A stretch of DNA of 64,000 nucleotides from Nocardioides sp. J54 (GCF_000519005.1 NZ_JAER01000013.1:53472-117471), one strand, 5' to 3'; positions 18,919-27,360 are shown, counted from the first letter of the stretch. A program made the numbers and translations. Notes: generated by a model not told the origin, from the letters alone.

Positions 18919-19851
18919 ATGAGACCCGTGCGCAGTGCCCTGCGGGCGCTGTCGCGCAGCGCCGTCGCGGAGTCCGTCGCCTCCGCGGTGCCCGTCCCCG
19001 CGCCCGTCGTGCGCGCGTTCGTGCCGGCCGCGGACGTCAGGCAAGCGGTCGCGGTGGCCGGGCAGCTCACCGCCGACGACCTCGCCTGTACCGTCGCGCA
19101 CCTCGGCAGGGACGCGCGGGACGAGGCCGAGGCGACCGCCACCGTGCAGGAGCACCGGGTGCTGCTGGACCGCGTCGCCGACGCCGGCCTCGGTGCGCAG
19201 GTCGACGTCGTCCTGCGGCCGGCGGCGGTCGGGCTGCACCTCCCGGGCGGCGAGGCGCTGGCCCTCACCCACGCCCGCCAGGTCTGCCGGACCGCGGCCC
19301 GTGCCGGGGTCACGGTCACCCTCGACTCGGAGGACCACGCCTCGACGGACGTCGTGCTCGCGCTTCTCGGCGCCCTTCGCGCCGACTTCCCGGACACCGG
19401 GGTCGTGCTGCGCGCGCACCTGCGGCGTACCGAGGACGACTGCCGCGCGCTCGCCGGTGCCGGCAGCCGCGTCCTGCTCGCCAAGGGCGCCCGCGACGAG
19501 CCGGCCGACGTCGCGATCACCGACCCCGCCGAGCTCGACCGGGCGTGGGTGCGCTGCCTCAAGGTGCTCCTCGACGGCGAGGGCCAACCGGTCGTCGCCA
19601 CCCACGACCCGCGCCTGGTCGAGATCACCATCGCGCTCGCGAGCCGCTACGGCCGCGCGCCCGGCACCTACGACCTGCAGCTGCCCTACGACGCCCGCAC
19701 GGCCGAGGTGCGCCGGCTGGTCGCGACCGGGGAGCGGGTCCGCGTCCACCTGCCGTGGGGCCCGGAGTGGTACGGCCACGTCGCCCGGCGACTGGCGGAG
19801 CATCCCCGGAACCTGTCACCCTTCCTGACGTCCCTGGTCCCCAAGAAGTGA
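18919..19851 (+). CDS. putB: Proline dehydrogenase
   Basis: 310 aa from the ATG at 18919. An FAD-dependent TIM-barrel enzyme that oxidises proline to pyrroline-5-carboxylate. Family segments: VTLDSEDHAS, RVLLAKGARDEPADVAI, VVATHDPRLVEI, TYDLQLPYDAR and the C-terminal VRVHLPWGPEWYGHVARRL with the substrate-binding Arg pair. It is a monofunctional form; the P5C dehydrogenase partner is not adjacent. TAGGTT at 18906-18911, 7 nt before the ATG, suggests leaderless expression. proC, which makes proline from P5C, follows after 13 bp. Confidence 0.92.
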   Translation: MRPVRSALRALSRSAVAESVASAVPVPAPVVRAFVPAADVRQAVAVAGQLTADDLACTVAHLGRDARDEAEATATVQEHRVLLDRVADAGLGAQVDVVLRPAAVGLHLPGGEALALTHARQVCRTAARAGVTVTLDSEDHASTDVVLALLGALRADFPDTGVVLRAHLRRTEDDCRALAGAGSRVLLAKGARDEPADVAITDPAELDRAWVRCLKVLLDGEGQPVVATHDPRLVEITIALASRYGRAPGTYDLQLPYDARTAEVRRLVATGERVRVHLPWGPEWYGHVARRLAEHPRNLSPFLTSLVPKK

Positions 19852-19864
19852 GTGAGTTGCCGCA

Positions 19865-20665
19865 GTGAGCAAGCGCACCGCCGTCATCGGTGCTGGCGTG
19901 ATGGGGGAGACCCTCCTCTCCGGCCTGATCCGCGCCGGCCGCAGCGCCGACGACCTCGTCGTCGTCGAGAAGCGCGCCGAGCGCGCCGCCGAGCTGGTCG
20001 AGAAGTACGGCGTGCCGGTGGTCCCCGACGTCGCCGCCGCTGCCGAGGCCGACACCGTGCTCCTGGTCGTCAAGCCGCAGGACATGGCCGACGTGCTCGG
20101 CGAGATCGGCCCCGCACTGCGCCCCGGCCAGCTGATCGTCTCGCTCGCCGCGGGCATCACCACCTCCTTCATCGAGTCGCACGTCCCGTCCGGGATCGCG
20201 GTCGTCCGGGTCATGCCGAACACCCCCGCCCTCGTCGACGAGGGCATGGCCGCCATCTCGCCCGGCTCCCACTGCGAGGACCACCACCTCGCCGAGGCCG
20301 AGGCGCTGATGAGCTCGGTCGGCCGCGTCGTACGGGTGCCGGAGAAGCAGCAGGACGCGGTCACCGCGATCAGCGGCTCCGGCCCGGCCTACGTCTTCTT
20401 CGTCGTCGAGGCGATGATCGAGGCCGGCGTGCACCTCGGCCTGCCGCGCACCACCGCGCACGAGCTGGCCGTGCAGACCCTCGTCGGGTCCGCGGCGATG
20501 CTGCGTGAGACCAACGAGCACCCCGCCGTGCTCCGTGAGCAGGTCACCTCGCCGGGCGGTACGACGGCCGCCGCGCTGCGCGAGCTCGAGGTGCACCGCG
20601 TGCGCGCGGCCTTCCTCGCCGCGCTCGAGGCCGCCCGGGACCGCTCCGCCGAGCTCGGCTCCTGA
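19865..20665 (+). CDS. proC: Pyrroline-5-carboxylate reductase
   Basis: 266 aa from the GTG at 19865. It reduces P5C to proline with NAD(P)H, the last step of proline synthesis. The Rossmann motif VIGAGVMGETLL is at residues 6-17; then VVKPQDM, VVRVMPNTPALV, the substrate-site region ISGSGPAYVFF and the C-terminal SPGGTTAAALREL that closes the active site. Normal length. It sits directly after proline dehydrogenase, an opposite activity. Confidence 0.96.
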   Translation: MSKRTAVIGAGVMGETLLSGLIRAGRSADDLVVVEKRAERAAELVEKYGVPVVPDVAAAAEADTVLLVVKPQDMADVLGEIGPALRPGQLIVSLAAGITTSFIESHVPSGIAVVRVMPNTPALVDEGMAAISPGSHCEDHHLAEAEALMSSVGRVVRVPEKQQDAVTAISGSGPAYVFFVVEAMIEAGVHLGLPRTTAHELAVQTLVGSAAMLRETNEHPAVLREQVTSPGGTTAAALRELEVHRVRAAFLAALEAARDRSAELGS

Positions 20666-20690
20666 GTCCTCGCCCCGGCGGCGACCGGGG

Positions 20691-21404
20691 TCAGCTCGCC
20701 GCTGCGGCGGGCCAGTCGATCTCGGCCAGCCCGCGCAGCGCGACCACGCCCGGCACCGCCCGGCGGCCGCTGTAGCGCCCGTAGCGGTCCAGCAGGCGCG
20801 CCTGCAGGCCGGCGTCACGCGCCCCGACGACGTCGTGGCGCAGCGAGTCGCCGACCATCAGTGTCCGCGCCGGCGCCGACCCCAGCCGCTCGCACGCGGC
20901 GAGGTAGGAGCGCGGGTCCGGCTTCGCCGCCGGCAGGCCGGAGGACGCGAACACCGGCACGTCGGGGCGCAGCAGGCCGGTGCGGCGCAGCTTCTCGGTC
21001 TGGATCGCCTGGTCGCCGTTGGTGAGGATGCCGACCGGCACCCCGGCCCGCAGCGCCCGCTCGATCGTGGCCGCCGCGTCGTCGAACGCCCGCCACGCCG
21101 CCTGGTAGCAGCCCAGGAAGCCCGCGAACACGTCGTCGGCCAGCGCGTCGTCGGCGAGGTCCCACCCCGGCAGGAACTCGCGGATCCGCACCCGGCGCTG
21201 CTCGAGGTACGTCAGCTCCCGCCGCTGGGCGCGCTCGTAGTGCCGCGCCTCCAGCACGAACCACCGCTCGACGAGCTCCTCCAGCTGCGCCGGCGTCTCC
21301 GCCAGGCCCAGCCCGCTGAGCCACGTGCGCACGCCGCGCTCGGCCGCGCCACGGTGGTCCACCAGCGTGTCGTCCAGGTCGAGGAGCAGGGCCTGGATCG
21401 TCAT
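20691..21404 (-). CDS. HAD-family hydrolase
   Basis: 237 aa from the ATG at 21404. HAD motif I LLLDLDDTLVD at residues 5-15, motif II VGILTNGD, motif III Lys in PAAKPDPRSY, and motif IV VGDSLRHDVVGARDAG identify a YjjG/phosphoglycolate-phosphatase-like phosphohydrolase with a helical cap. The substrate is not evident. It converges with proC and is divergent from the HTH gene at 21613. Confidence 0.88.
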   Translation of the reverse strand: MTIQALLLDLDDTLVDHRGAAERGVRTWLSGLGLAETPAQLEELVERWFVLEARHYERAQRRELTYLEQRRVRIREFLPGWDLADDALADDVFAGFLGCYQAAWRAFDDAAATIERALRAGVPVGILTNGDQAIQTEKLRRTGLLRPDVPVFASSGLPAAKPDPRSYLAACERLGSAPARTLMVGDSLRHDVVGARDAGLQARLLDRYGRYSGRRAVPGVVALRGLAEIDWPAAAAS

Positions 21405-21612
21405 GGCGAGCAGTCTGCCAGCGCCCACCGACAGCCGATCAGCGGCCGTCGTACCCGAGTCACAGCGGTGTAACTCGAGTCATCCTGAGAACCAGGGGTC
21501 AAGCCGACACGCCGCAACTCAAAAGTTTCTCTGATCAAACTCTTCCCCACGAGTCACATCCGGCCCTATTCTCACGCAGAGGCGTCCGCAGGGTTCACAG
21601 CTGGGGAAGGCG

Positions 21613-21858
21613 GTGACGGACGCGCAGAAAGCGTGGGTTGTCATGGCTCCTACATCGCGCGAGCGTCCCGAGTCCCTACCGGACCCCAAGTTCCTGACGA
21701 TCGCCGAGGTCGCCTCGGTGATGCGGGTCTCCAAGATGACCGTCTACCGACTGGTCCACAACGGCGAGCTGCCCGCGGTGCGGGTCGGCCGGTCGTTCCG
21801 GGTCACCGAGGACGACGTCAACGAGTACCTCCGCAAGTCCTTCTACTCCGCTGGATAG
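21613..21858 (+). CDS. Small excisionase/MerR-type HTH DNA-binding protein (Rv0500A-like)
   Basis: 81 aa from the GTG at 21613; an ATG at 21643 would give 71 aa. The winged HTH FLTIAEVASVMRVSKMTVYR plus VRVGRSFRVTEDDVNEYL is the helix_turn_helix_17 type found in excisionases and BldC-like regulators. It closely resembles Rv0500A, which likewise lies between proC and bS22. Such proteins bind direct repeats and oligomerise on DNA. The 208 bp upstream is the most AT-rich stretch nearby and holds a TATTCT-like -10 near 21567. Target genes are unknown. Confidence 0.9.
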   Translation: MTDAQKAWVVMAPTSRERPESLPDPKFLTIAEVASVMRVSKMTVYRLVHNGELPAVRVGRSFRVTEDDVNEYLRKSFYSAG

Positions 21859-21970
21859 CGCGAGCGCGTCGCCGCTGGGCGCCGCGCTGCCGCGCGCGCA
21901 GTTGGCTCCGGCAGGTGGCTGGGTTCGCCTGGCGTCAAGGCGTGCGCAGGTGGCGCGAGCGCGTCGCCTG

Positions 21971-22018
21971 CTCCCGGTGGTTGAGGTGCGAGGCCGCCCG
22001 CGGCCGAGCCTCGAAACC
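21971..22018. repeat. 48-bp dispersed repeat, copy 1
   Basis: These 48 bases are identical to 40170-40217. The unit starts CTCCCGGTGGTTGAGGTGCG and ends GCCTCGAAACC; the ends can pair imperfectly (GGTT..CGAGG with CCTCG..AACC) around a GC-rich core. Both copies lie in long gene-free islands flanked by GCGCGAGCG(C/T)GTCGCC motifs. Confidence 0.85.
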
Positions 22019-22083
22019 TCCGGGCCCTGACGGCGGGCTGTGCCGGGCACGGCCAGCGTCCGATGTTGGCGGTCGGGGCCTCG

Positions 22084-22193
22084 CTCGAGTGGTCGGTCCT
22101 GACTCGTTGAGTAGTCACTTCCGGCCCGTCGAGTAGTCACTTCCGGCCCGTCGAGTAGTCACTTCCGGCCCGTCGAGACGTCGCTTCTGGCCG
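22084..22193. repeat. 22-bp repeat array 2: forward units only
   Basis: Five units at 22084, 22106, 22128, 22150 and 22172, with a decaying sixth from 22194. Units 3 and 4 are identical and begin GTCGAGTAGTCACTTCC. Unlike the other three arrays there is no inverted half, and the array lies between two co-directional genes. Confidence 0.8.
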
Positions 22194-22537
22194 GTCGAGA
22201 GGTCCAGCACCTGCGTCGCCTCGTCGGTGCGGCCGGCGTCGAGGAGGTCCACGAAGGCGGTCGCGGCCGGTGTCGGCTCCACGACCGGCGAGGTGGCCCC
22301 GGACGACACGGCTGCATCCCTCCTCGGTGCGGTCCTTCGGGGCCAGCGTACGGCGGCGGGGCAGTCGGCGGCCTGCAACGGTGCCCGAGCACCGTGATGC
22401 GATCTTCATCCCACCGCAGCCGCTGATTCACCTCGCCTGTGCCCTGCCCGATAGGCTGGCCCGGTGCTCCGGGACCTGCCCGGGGCGTCGTACGTACCGC
22501 CGGACGAGCCTCGTCCGGCGCTCCGGAGAGGTTCCAC

Positions 22538-22639
22538 GTGGGTTCTGTCATCAAGAAGCGCCGCAAGCGCATGGCGAAGAAGAAGCACCGCAAGCTGCTG
22601 AAGAAGACGCGCGTCCAGCGTCGCAAGCTCGGCAAGTAA
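22538..22639 (+). CDS. Small ribosomal subunit protein bS22 (AURKAIP1/COX24 domain)
   Basis: 33 aa, extremely basic, starting at the GTG at 22538 with GGAGAG eight bases upstream: about half its residues are Lys or Arg ([14 protein letters not shown]...). Length and sequence match Rv0500B, seen in mycobacterial ribosome structures as bS22 and related to the mitochondrial protein mS38/AURKAIP1. It binds rRNA at the 30S decoding side. Its position after the Rv0500A-like gene and before the epimerase is conserved. Confidence 0.92.
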   Translation: MGSVIKKRRKRMAKKKHRKLLKKTRVQRRKLGK

Positions 22640-22710
22640 GGCCCGTCGGGCACACCAGCCTGCCGTCGCCGGTGCGCGCGTGCGCACCGGCCTGGTCCTG
22701 AGGAGTTGGG

Positions 22711-23772
22711 ATGGGCGCCGGCCGCACGGTCCTGGTCACCGGGGTCTCTCGCGACCTCGGTCGGACCTTCGCGCGCACGCTCGCCAACGACCCCGGGGTC
22801 GATCGGGTGATCGGCGTCGACGTCATCCCTCCCCGCGGGGACCTGGGTGACGTCACCTTCGTGCGCGCCGACATCCGGAACCCGGTGATCGCCAAGGTGA
22901 TCGCGCGGGAGGACGTCGACACCGTCGTCCACATGAGCGTCATCGCCACCCCCGGCTCCGCCGGCGCGCGCGGCACGATGAAGGAGCTCAACGTCATCGG
23001 GACGATGCAGCTCCTCGCCGCCTGCCAGAAGGCCGAGAGCGTGCGCCACCTCGTCGTGAAGTCGTCGACGACCGCGTACGGCGCGAGCAGCCGCGACCCC
23101 GCGATGTTCACCGAGGACATGGAGCCCCGGCGTCCCCCGCGCACCGGCTACGCGAAGGACGTCGCGGAGGTGGAGGGCTACGTGCGCGGCTTCGCGCGCC
23201 GCCGGCCCGACGCCACGGTGACCCTGCTGCGCTGCGCGAACGTGATCGGCCCGCGGGTCGTGAGCCCGCTGGCGTCGTACTTCCGCCTGCCGGTGATCCC
23301 CACCGTGCTCGGCTTCGACCCGCGGCTGCAGTTCCTGCACGAGAGCGACCTCTACCGGGTGCTGCGGCACTCGGTGCTCAGCGGCGTCCCGGGGACGTTC
23401 AACATCGCCGGCGACGGGCTGCTGATGCTCACCCAGGCCGTGCGCCGGCTGGGTCGCACCAGCGTGCCGCTGCCGGCGCCCGCCTTCGCCAGCATCGGCT
23501 CGTTCCTGAAGTCGGCGCGGATGGCTGAGTTCTCGCCCGAGATGGTCGCCTTCCTCACCTACGGTCGCGGTGTCGACACCACGCGGATGCGCACCGAGCT
23601 CGGCTTCGAGCCGACGTACACGACTGCCGAGGCGTTCGAGGAGTTCTGCGCCTCCCTGCCGCCCGGTGGCCACCGCGCGGTCCGGGCCCTCGGTGCCCTG
23701 GCCGACCACCTCCCGCCGGTCGACGAGGACCGTCCCGCCCAGCTCACCGTTGCCGGAGGCAAGGATGGCTGA
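22711..23772 (+). CDS. NAD-dependent epimerase/dehydratase family protein (Rv0501-like)
   Basis: 353 aa; the ATG at 22711 has AGGAG six bases upstream. An extended SDR fold with VLVTGVSRDLGRTFA at the N-terminus, VVHMSVIATPGSAG, LLRCANVIGPRVVSP and FLHESDLYRVLRH. Oddities: the dinucleotide loop is TGVSRDLG rather than TGxxGxxG, and the usual YxxxK catalytic pair reads YAKDV, so classic sugar epimerase chemistry is doubtful. Mycobacterial Rv0501 (galE2) shares these traits as recalled. It overlaps the acyltransferase by 8 bp. Confidence 0.85.
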   Translation: MGAGRTVLVTGVSRDLGRTFARTLANDPGVDRVIGVDVIPPRGDLGDVTFVRADIRNPVIAKVIAREDVDTVVHMSVIATPGSAGARGTMKELNVIGTMQLLAACQKAESVRHLVVKSSTTAYGASSRDPAMFTEDMEPRRPPRTGYAKDVAEVEGYVRGFARRRPDATVTLLRCANVIGPRVVSPLASYFRLPVIPTVLGFDPRLQFLHESDLYRVLRHSVLSGVPGTFNIAGDGLLMLTQAVRRLGRTSVPLPAPAFASIGSFLKSARMAEFSPEMVAFLTYGRGVDTTRMRTELGFEPTYTTAEAFEEFCASLPPGGHRAVRALGALADHLPPVDEDRPAQLTVAGGKDG

Positions 23773-24997
23773 CGCCGAGATCATCCCGATCGGAACCCGC
23801 GGCCGCCCGGGCCGCGGCACCGGCACCCGCCCGTCGTCCGCCGCCCGGGGCCTGGCCCCCAAGGGCGCGCGCAAGCCGGACGGCAAGGCTGCCGGCAAGC
23901 CCGCCGAGGAGCCCGCCGGCACGAGCGAGACGTCGGAGTCGGCCAGCAAGCCGGCCAGCACCGCCGCGTCGAAGCCCGCCGCGCGCAAGCCGGTCGCCGA
24001 CCAGGCTGCCCCCGCCCCGGGCGTCGAGACGCCGGCCGCTGACGCCGCCGCGCCGTTCACTGCTGCGGCGCGCACCGAGGAGCGCGGCCTCAGCCCGCTC
24101 GCCGGCATCCCGGCCGGCGACTGGCTGGCTGCCTTCCAGCACGCCGCCCGCGAGCTCTTCGGTGACCAGTGGGAGCCGCAGCTGGCCCACTTCCTCGCCT
24201 TCCTGCGCCGTCGCGTCAGCGGCGAGTACGCCGTCGACGAGTACGGCTTCGACGCCGAGCTCACCCAGCGCTTCTTCATGGCCGCGCTGCGCCCGATCGC
24301 GCAGAAGTGGTTCCGCATCGAGGTCCGCGGGGTCGAGAACATCCCGACCGACGGCGGCGCCCTCGTCGTGTCCAACCACTCCGGCACCATCCCGGTCGAC
24401 GGGCTGATGACGATGGTGTCGATCCACGACCACACCGGTCGCCACCTGCGCCCGCTCGGCGCGGACCTGGTCTTCCGGCTGCCGTTCGTCGGCACGCTCG
24501 CCCGCAAGGGCGGCGCCACCCTGGCCTGCAACGAGGACGCCGAGCGCATGCTGCGCGGCGGCGAGCTGGTCGGCGTGTGGCCGGAAGGCTTCAAGGGCAT
24601 CGGCAAGCCGTTCTCCGAGCGCTACAAGCTGCAGCGTTTCGGCCGCGGCGGCTTCGTGTCCGCCGCCCTGCGCACCGGGGTCCCGATCGTGCCGCTCTCG
24701 GTCGTCGGCGCCGAGGAGATCTACCCCCTCGTGGGCAACATCCCCTCGCTGGCCCGGCTGCTCGGCGTGCCGTACATCCCGATCACGCCGTTCTTCCCGC
24801 TGCTCGGCCCGCTCGGCCTCGTCCCGCTGCCCTCGAAGTGGCTGCTGGAGTTCGGCGAGCCCATCCGCACCGACGAGTACGACGACGGCGCGGCCGAGGA
24901 CCCGATGCTGGTCTTCAACGTGACCGACCAGGTCCGCGAGACCATCCAGCAGACCCTCTACACGCTGCTGGTGCAGCGCGAGGGCGTCTTCAAGTAG
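23765..24997 (+). CDS. 1-acylglycerol-3-phosphate-type acyltransferase (PlsC superfamily, Rv0502-like)
   Basis: 410 aa from the ATG at 23765, with GGAGG just upstream inside the epimerase gene. The first 110 residues are a low-complexity Ala/Pro/Lys tract, probably disordered. The acyltransferase core follows: VVSNHSGTIPVDGLM (block I, with wider His-Asp spacing than the usual HX4D), FVGTLARKGGATLA, block III GVWPEGFKGIGKPF and block IV VPIVPLSVVGAEE. It likely esterifies a glycerolipid or related acceptor at the membrane. The tight overlap with the epimerase suggests co-expression. Confidence 0.87.
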   Translation: MADAEIIPIGTRGRPGRGTGTRPSSAARGLAPKGARKPDGKAAGKPAEEPAGTSETSESASKPASTAASKPAARKPVADQAAPAPGVETPAADAAAPFTAAARTEERGLSPLAGIPAGDWLAAFQHAARELFGDQWEPQLAHFLAFLRRRVSGEYAVDEYGFDAELTQRFFMAALRPIAQKWFRIEVRGVENIPTDGGALVVSNHSGTIPVDGLMTMVSIHDHTGRHLRPLGADLVFRLPFVGTLARKGGATLACNEDAERMLRGGELVGVWPEGFKGIGKPFSERYKLQRFGRGGFVSAALRTGVPIVPLSVVGAEEIYPLVGNIPSLARLLGVPYIPITPFFPLLGPLGLVPLPSKWLLEFGEPIRTDEYDDGAAEDPMLVFNVTDQVRETIQQTLYTLLVQREGVFK

Positions 24998-25030
24998 TCG
25001 TCCCACCTGCGCCCGGCCCGGAGTCACACG

Positions 25031-25064
25031 CCGGTCGGATGCACCGGTCGGATGCACCGGTCGG
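25031..25064. repeat. 13-bp tandem repeat and hairpin between convergent genes
   Basis: The 13-mer CCGGTCGGATGCA occurs twice with a third partial copy, followed at 25059-25076 by an inverted repeat (TCGGTCG and CGACCGA). The stretch lies between the convergent acyltransferase and anti-sigma genes and may end transcription. Confidence 0.6.
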
Positions 25065-25141
25065 TCGCTCGACCGACGCCGCACGAGCGCGACGAGGAGC
25101 CGGACGACGGACGGGGTCGTCGTACCGCTGGTGGGCGGTGG

Positions 25142-26269
25142 CTACTTGAGCAGGCCGCCGAGCAGGCCGCCGACACCGTCGAGCAGCGTGCCCACGACGC
25201 CGGGCTCGGCGCTCTGGCTCGGGTCCGGCGTCGAGCCGCCACCACCGGTGCCACCGCCGCCGATGCCGCCGACACCCTTGGTGATGTCGTCGACGACCTC
25301 GCCGACCTTCTTGGTCACCGGGGCCAGCGGGCCTTCCGTGGTCGGCGCGTCGGCGGGGGCGGTGCCGTCGGTCGGCTTCGTGCCCGGGTCGGGCTTCTTC
25401 GTCGGCTTGACCTTGGCCGGCGCGGTGACGTCGGCCTGGTCGATGACCGGCACGTCGAGGAGCGCCTTGACCTCCTCGATCGCGGCGAGGTCGGGCAGGC
25501 GGGTGATGCCGCCGTCGGCGCAGGTCGGGCAGGCCTCCCAGGCCGCCGCGTCGACCTGGCGCACCGTCTGGGTGGCCGTGATCAGCGGGGCCCGGACCTC
25601 CTCGGGCACGACCGGCCCGAGCGCGCCGAGCACGTCCATGCTGTCGGCGGCGAACGCGCGCAGGTCCGCGATGCCCTCGCCCTTGCCGGTGGCCTGGTAG
25701 TCCTCGAGCGTGAGCTCGGAGGCCTGCTGGGCCTGCGCTGTGAAGTCCTCGAGCGTCGAGGCGATGACCTCGGCGTCGGCGGACTTGGCGGTGAGCTCCT
25801 GCACCTCGGCGAGGCGGGCCTCGGCGTGCGAGATCAGCGAGCCTGCCTTCGAGGCCGGCTTGGACTGGAGGTTGGTCTCGGCGTTCTCGATCGCGCGCTT
25901 GACCGGGTAGAGCACGTCGCCGGGCAGCGCGCTCTGCGAGGCCATCGCCATCGAGCCAGTCGCGGAGACCACGGCGAAGCCACCGACGACGGCGGCCAGG
26001 CGGCGCTCGCGGGAGCCGCGGCGCTGGCGCGGGGTCAGCCGCGCGGCGAGCTTCTCCTCCGCCTCGACGGGCGCGCGCTCGGCGGCCGCGACGAGCTGCG
26101 AGCGCAGCGAGGACACGAACTCCGGGCGGGCCTCGACGGGCGGCACGGCACGGAGCGCGGCGACGAGATCGAGCAGCTCGGCGTGCGCCTCGCTGTCGGC
26201 GGCGCGACCGGAGACGAGCGCGTCGAACTCCTCGGCGCTCCCTCGCGACCAACCGTTCCCGCGCATCAC
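25142..26269 (-). CDS. rsbN: RsbN-type transmembrane anti-sigma factor (DUF5667)
   Basis: 375 aa from the GTG at 26269, eight bases after GAGGA; an ATG at 26266 is also possible. Residues 1-85 are a soluble, helical, cytoplasmic domain expected to bind the sigma factor. A membrane segment follows at about 88-110 (LAAVVGGFAVVSATGSMAMA), then a DUF5667 extracytoplasmic domain starting SALPGDVLYPVKRAIENAET to about 235, then Pro/Thr/Lys-rich and Gly-rich tails. It lies next to the BldN-type sigma gene, as rsbN does in Streptomyces. A candidate promoter of that sigma factor precedes it, implying negative feedback. Confidence 0.85.
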   Translation of the reverse strand: MMRGNGWSRGSAEEFDALVSGRAADSEAHAELLDLVAALRAVPPVEARPEFVSSLRSQLVAAAERAPVEAEEKLAARLTPRQRRGSRERRLAAVVGGFAVVSATGSMAMASQSALPGDVLYPVKRAIENAETNLQSKPASKAGSLISHAEARLAEVQELTAKSADAEVIASTLEDFTAQAQQASELTLEDYQATGKGEGIADLRAFAADSMDVLGALGPVVPEEVRAPLITATQTVRQVDAAAWEACPTCADGGITRLPDLAAIEEVKALLDVPVIDQADVTAPAKVKPTKKPDPGTKPTDGTAPADAPTTEGPLAPVTKKVGEVVDDITKGVGGIGGGGTGGGGSTPDPSQSAEPGVVGTLLDGVGGLLGGLLK

Positions 26270-26324
26270 GACGTCCGTCCTCGTGTCCAGGGGGCCAGGG
26301 CAGCCCCGATCTCCGTACGACAGA

Positions 26325-26353
26325 CCAACGACCCGACGGCGCCCGCGGTTACG
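26325..26353 (-). promoter_or_regulatory. Candidate BldN-type promoter of the anti-sigma gene
   Basis: On the minus strand CGTAAC (26353-26348), a 17-bp spacer and CGTTGG (26330-26325) lie 55 bp before the anti-sigma start. The hexamers match the Streptomyces sigma-BldN consensus as I recall it (CGTAAC and CGTTGA, spacing about 16-17) at 11 of 12 positions. The same pair with the same spacing precedes the lytic transglycosylase gene. Confidence 0.65.
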
Positions 26354-26361
26354 GTTCGAGT

Positions 26362-26379
26362 GGCCATGGATCCATGGCC
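26362..26379. promoter_or_regulatory. Perfect 18-bp palindrome between the sigma and anti-sigma genes
   Basis: GGCCATGGATCCATGGCC equals its own reverse complement over 18 bases, with no loop. It lies 26 bp after the sigma-factor stop and 8 bp upstream of the candidate -35 of the anti-sigma promoter. It could be an operator for a dimeric regulator; as a terminator it lacks a loop. Confidence 0.45.
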
Positions 26380-26405
26380 CGAAATGACTACGTGCAGCGG
26401 GGCCC

Positions 26406-27212
26406 TCATCGGATCCCCTCCGGCATCAATTTGGCGAGGTTTCGCACCCCGCGCAGCTGCAGCTGCTTGATCGCGCCGTCGCTGCGACCCAGGGCGGCGG
26501 CCGTCTCGGCGATGCTCAGGCCCTGCAGGAAGCGCATGATCAGGCAGTCGCGCTGCTCGTTCGGCAGCTTGGTGAGGGCGTCCAGCAGGATCTCGTTGGT
26601 GAGGCTGGCGAGGACGGCGTTCTCCGGGCCCTCGGTCGCGTCGTCGTGCTGACCCATGTCCTCGGTGGTCAGCTCGAGGCGGGTGCGGCCGGCCTTGAAG
26701 TGGTCGGTGGCCAGGTTGCGCGCGATGGTCATCAGCCAGGCGCCGAAGTCCTTGCCCTGCCACCGGAAGGACGGCATGTTGCGCAGCGCGCGGAAGAAGG
26801 TCTCCGAGCACAGGTCCTCGGCCACCACGACCGAGCGGGTCCGGTAGTAGAGGAAGCGGTAGACCGACGGCTGGTAGTGGTCGTAGAGCAGGCCGAACGC
26901 CTCGGCGTCGCCGCCGCGGGCCAGCTCGACCAGGCCGATCAGCCGCTCGCGCTCCTCGGGGGAGTCCTCCGAGGAGGTGGCGAGGGTGGAGTCGTTGTAG
27001 CCGCTGCCGGAGCCGCGCTCGAAGCCGTCCTCGGTCTCCGCGTGGGCCTCGCTGAGCAGCCAGCCATCGGTACGACGGACCGGGCTCGCGCCGGCAGCAC
27101 CCCCCGCAGGACCGGCGGCCACGGCGAGGGCCGGCTCGAGGGTGAACGCAGCGACGACTGCGGCGCGCAGGGCATCCAGCCCGCGCGCGACGTCGCTCCG
27201 ATCCCAGGACAT
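26406..27212 (-). CDS. bldN: ECF sigma factor, BldN orthologue
   Basis: 268 aa from the ATG at 27212, preceded by GGGAGGGG. Residues 1-85 form an extension absent from most ECF sigma factors; Streptomyces BldN has a comparable N-terminal prosequence that is removed. Region 2 follows (LYDHYQPSVYRFLYYRTRS, AEDLCSETFFRALR), then WQGKDFGAWLMTIARN, nearly the BldN sequence as I recall it, and region 4 with MRFLQGLSIAETAAALGRSD. The adjacent gene is its likely membrane anti-sigma. In Streptomyces BldN drives development; here two candidate target promoters are in the window. Three CCGGTCGCGA copies lie upstream. Confidence 0.88.
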   Translation of the reverse strand: MSWDRSDVARGLDALRAAVVAAFTLEPALAVAAGPAGGAAGASPVRRTDGWLLSEAHAETEDGFERGSGSGYNDSTLATSSEDSPEERERLIGLVELARGGDAEAFGLLYDHYQPSVYRFLYYRTRSVVVAEDLCSETFFRALRNMPSFRWQGKDFGAWLMTIARNLATDHFKAGRTRLELTTEDMGQHDDATEGPENAVLASLTNEILLDALTKLPNEQRDCLIMRFLQGLSIAETAAALGRSDGAIKQLQLRGVRNLAKLMPEGIR

Positions 27213-27235
27213 ACCCGGTCCCCTCCCTGTTACCC

Positions 27236-27314
27236 CCGGTCGCGATCCTACGGTGGATCCTCGCGCAGTGGTACCGGAACCCGAGAACCGACCGGTCGCG
27301 ATTCCCGGTCGCGA
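27236..27314. repeat. Three CCGGTCGCGA copies upstream of the sigma gene
   Basis: The 10-mer CCGGTCGCGA occurs at 27236-27245, 27292-27301 and 27305-27314, all in one orientation, within the 148-bp gap before the bldN-type gene. A TAGGAT-like -10 on the minus strand lies between the first two copies, near 27248. This may be a regulator site, or chance in a GC-rich region. Confidence 0.4.
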
Positions 27315-27360
27315 CTAGTCCTTCCGGGCCATCCCCACGGTAGTCATCCGGGGGTGCGGG

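Larger units (their letters stand above)
21859..22537. other. Gene-free repeat island between the HTH gene and bS22
   Basis: 679 bp without a credible gene. It holds a GCGCGAGCGCGTCGCC motif twice (from about 21858 and 21953), the 48-bp dispersed repeat at 21971-22018, the forward-only 22-bp repeat array at 22084-22193, and then ordinary sequence leading to the bS22 gene, with a TAGGCT -10-like hexamer at 22452-22457 about 80 nt before it. Reading frames here are short and biased only by GC. Confidence 0.7.

Noticed and set aside
22137..22409. Small minus-strand genes in the 21.9-22.5 kb island
   Set aside because: The frames are made of translated repeat units, lack start signals and have no conserved pattern.
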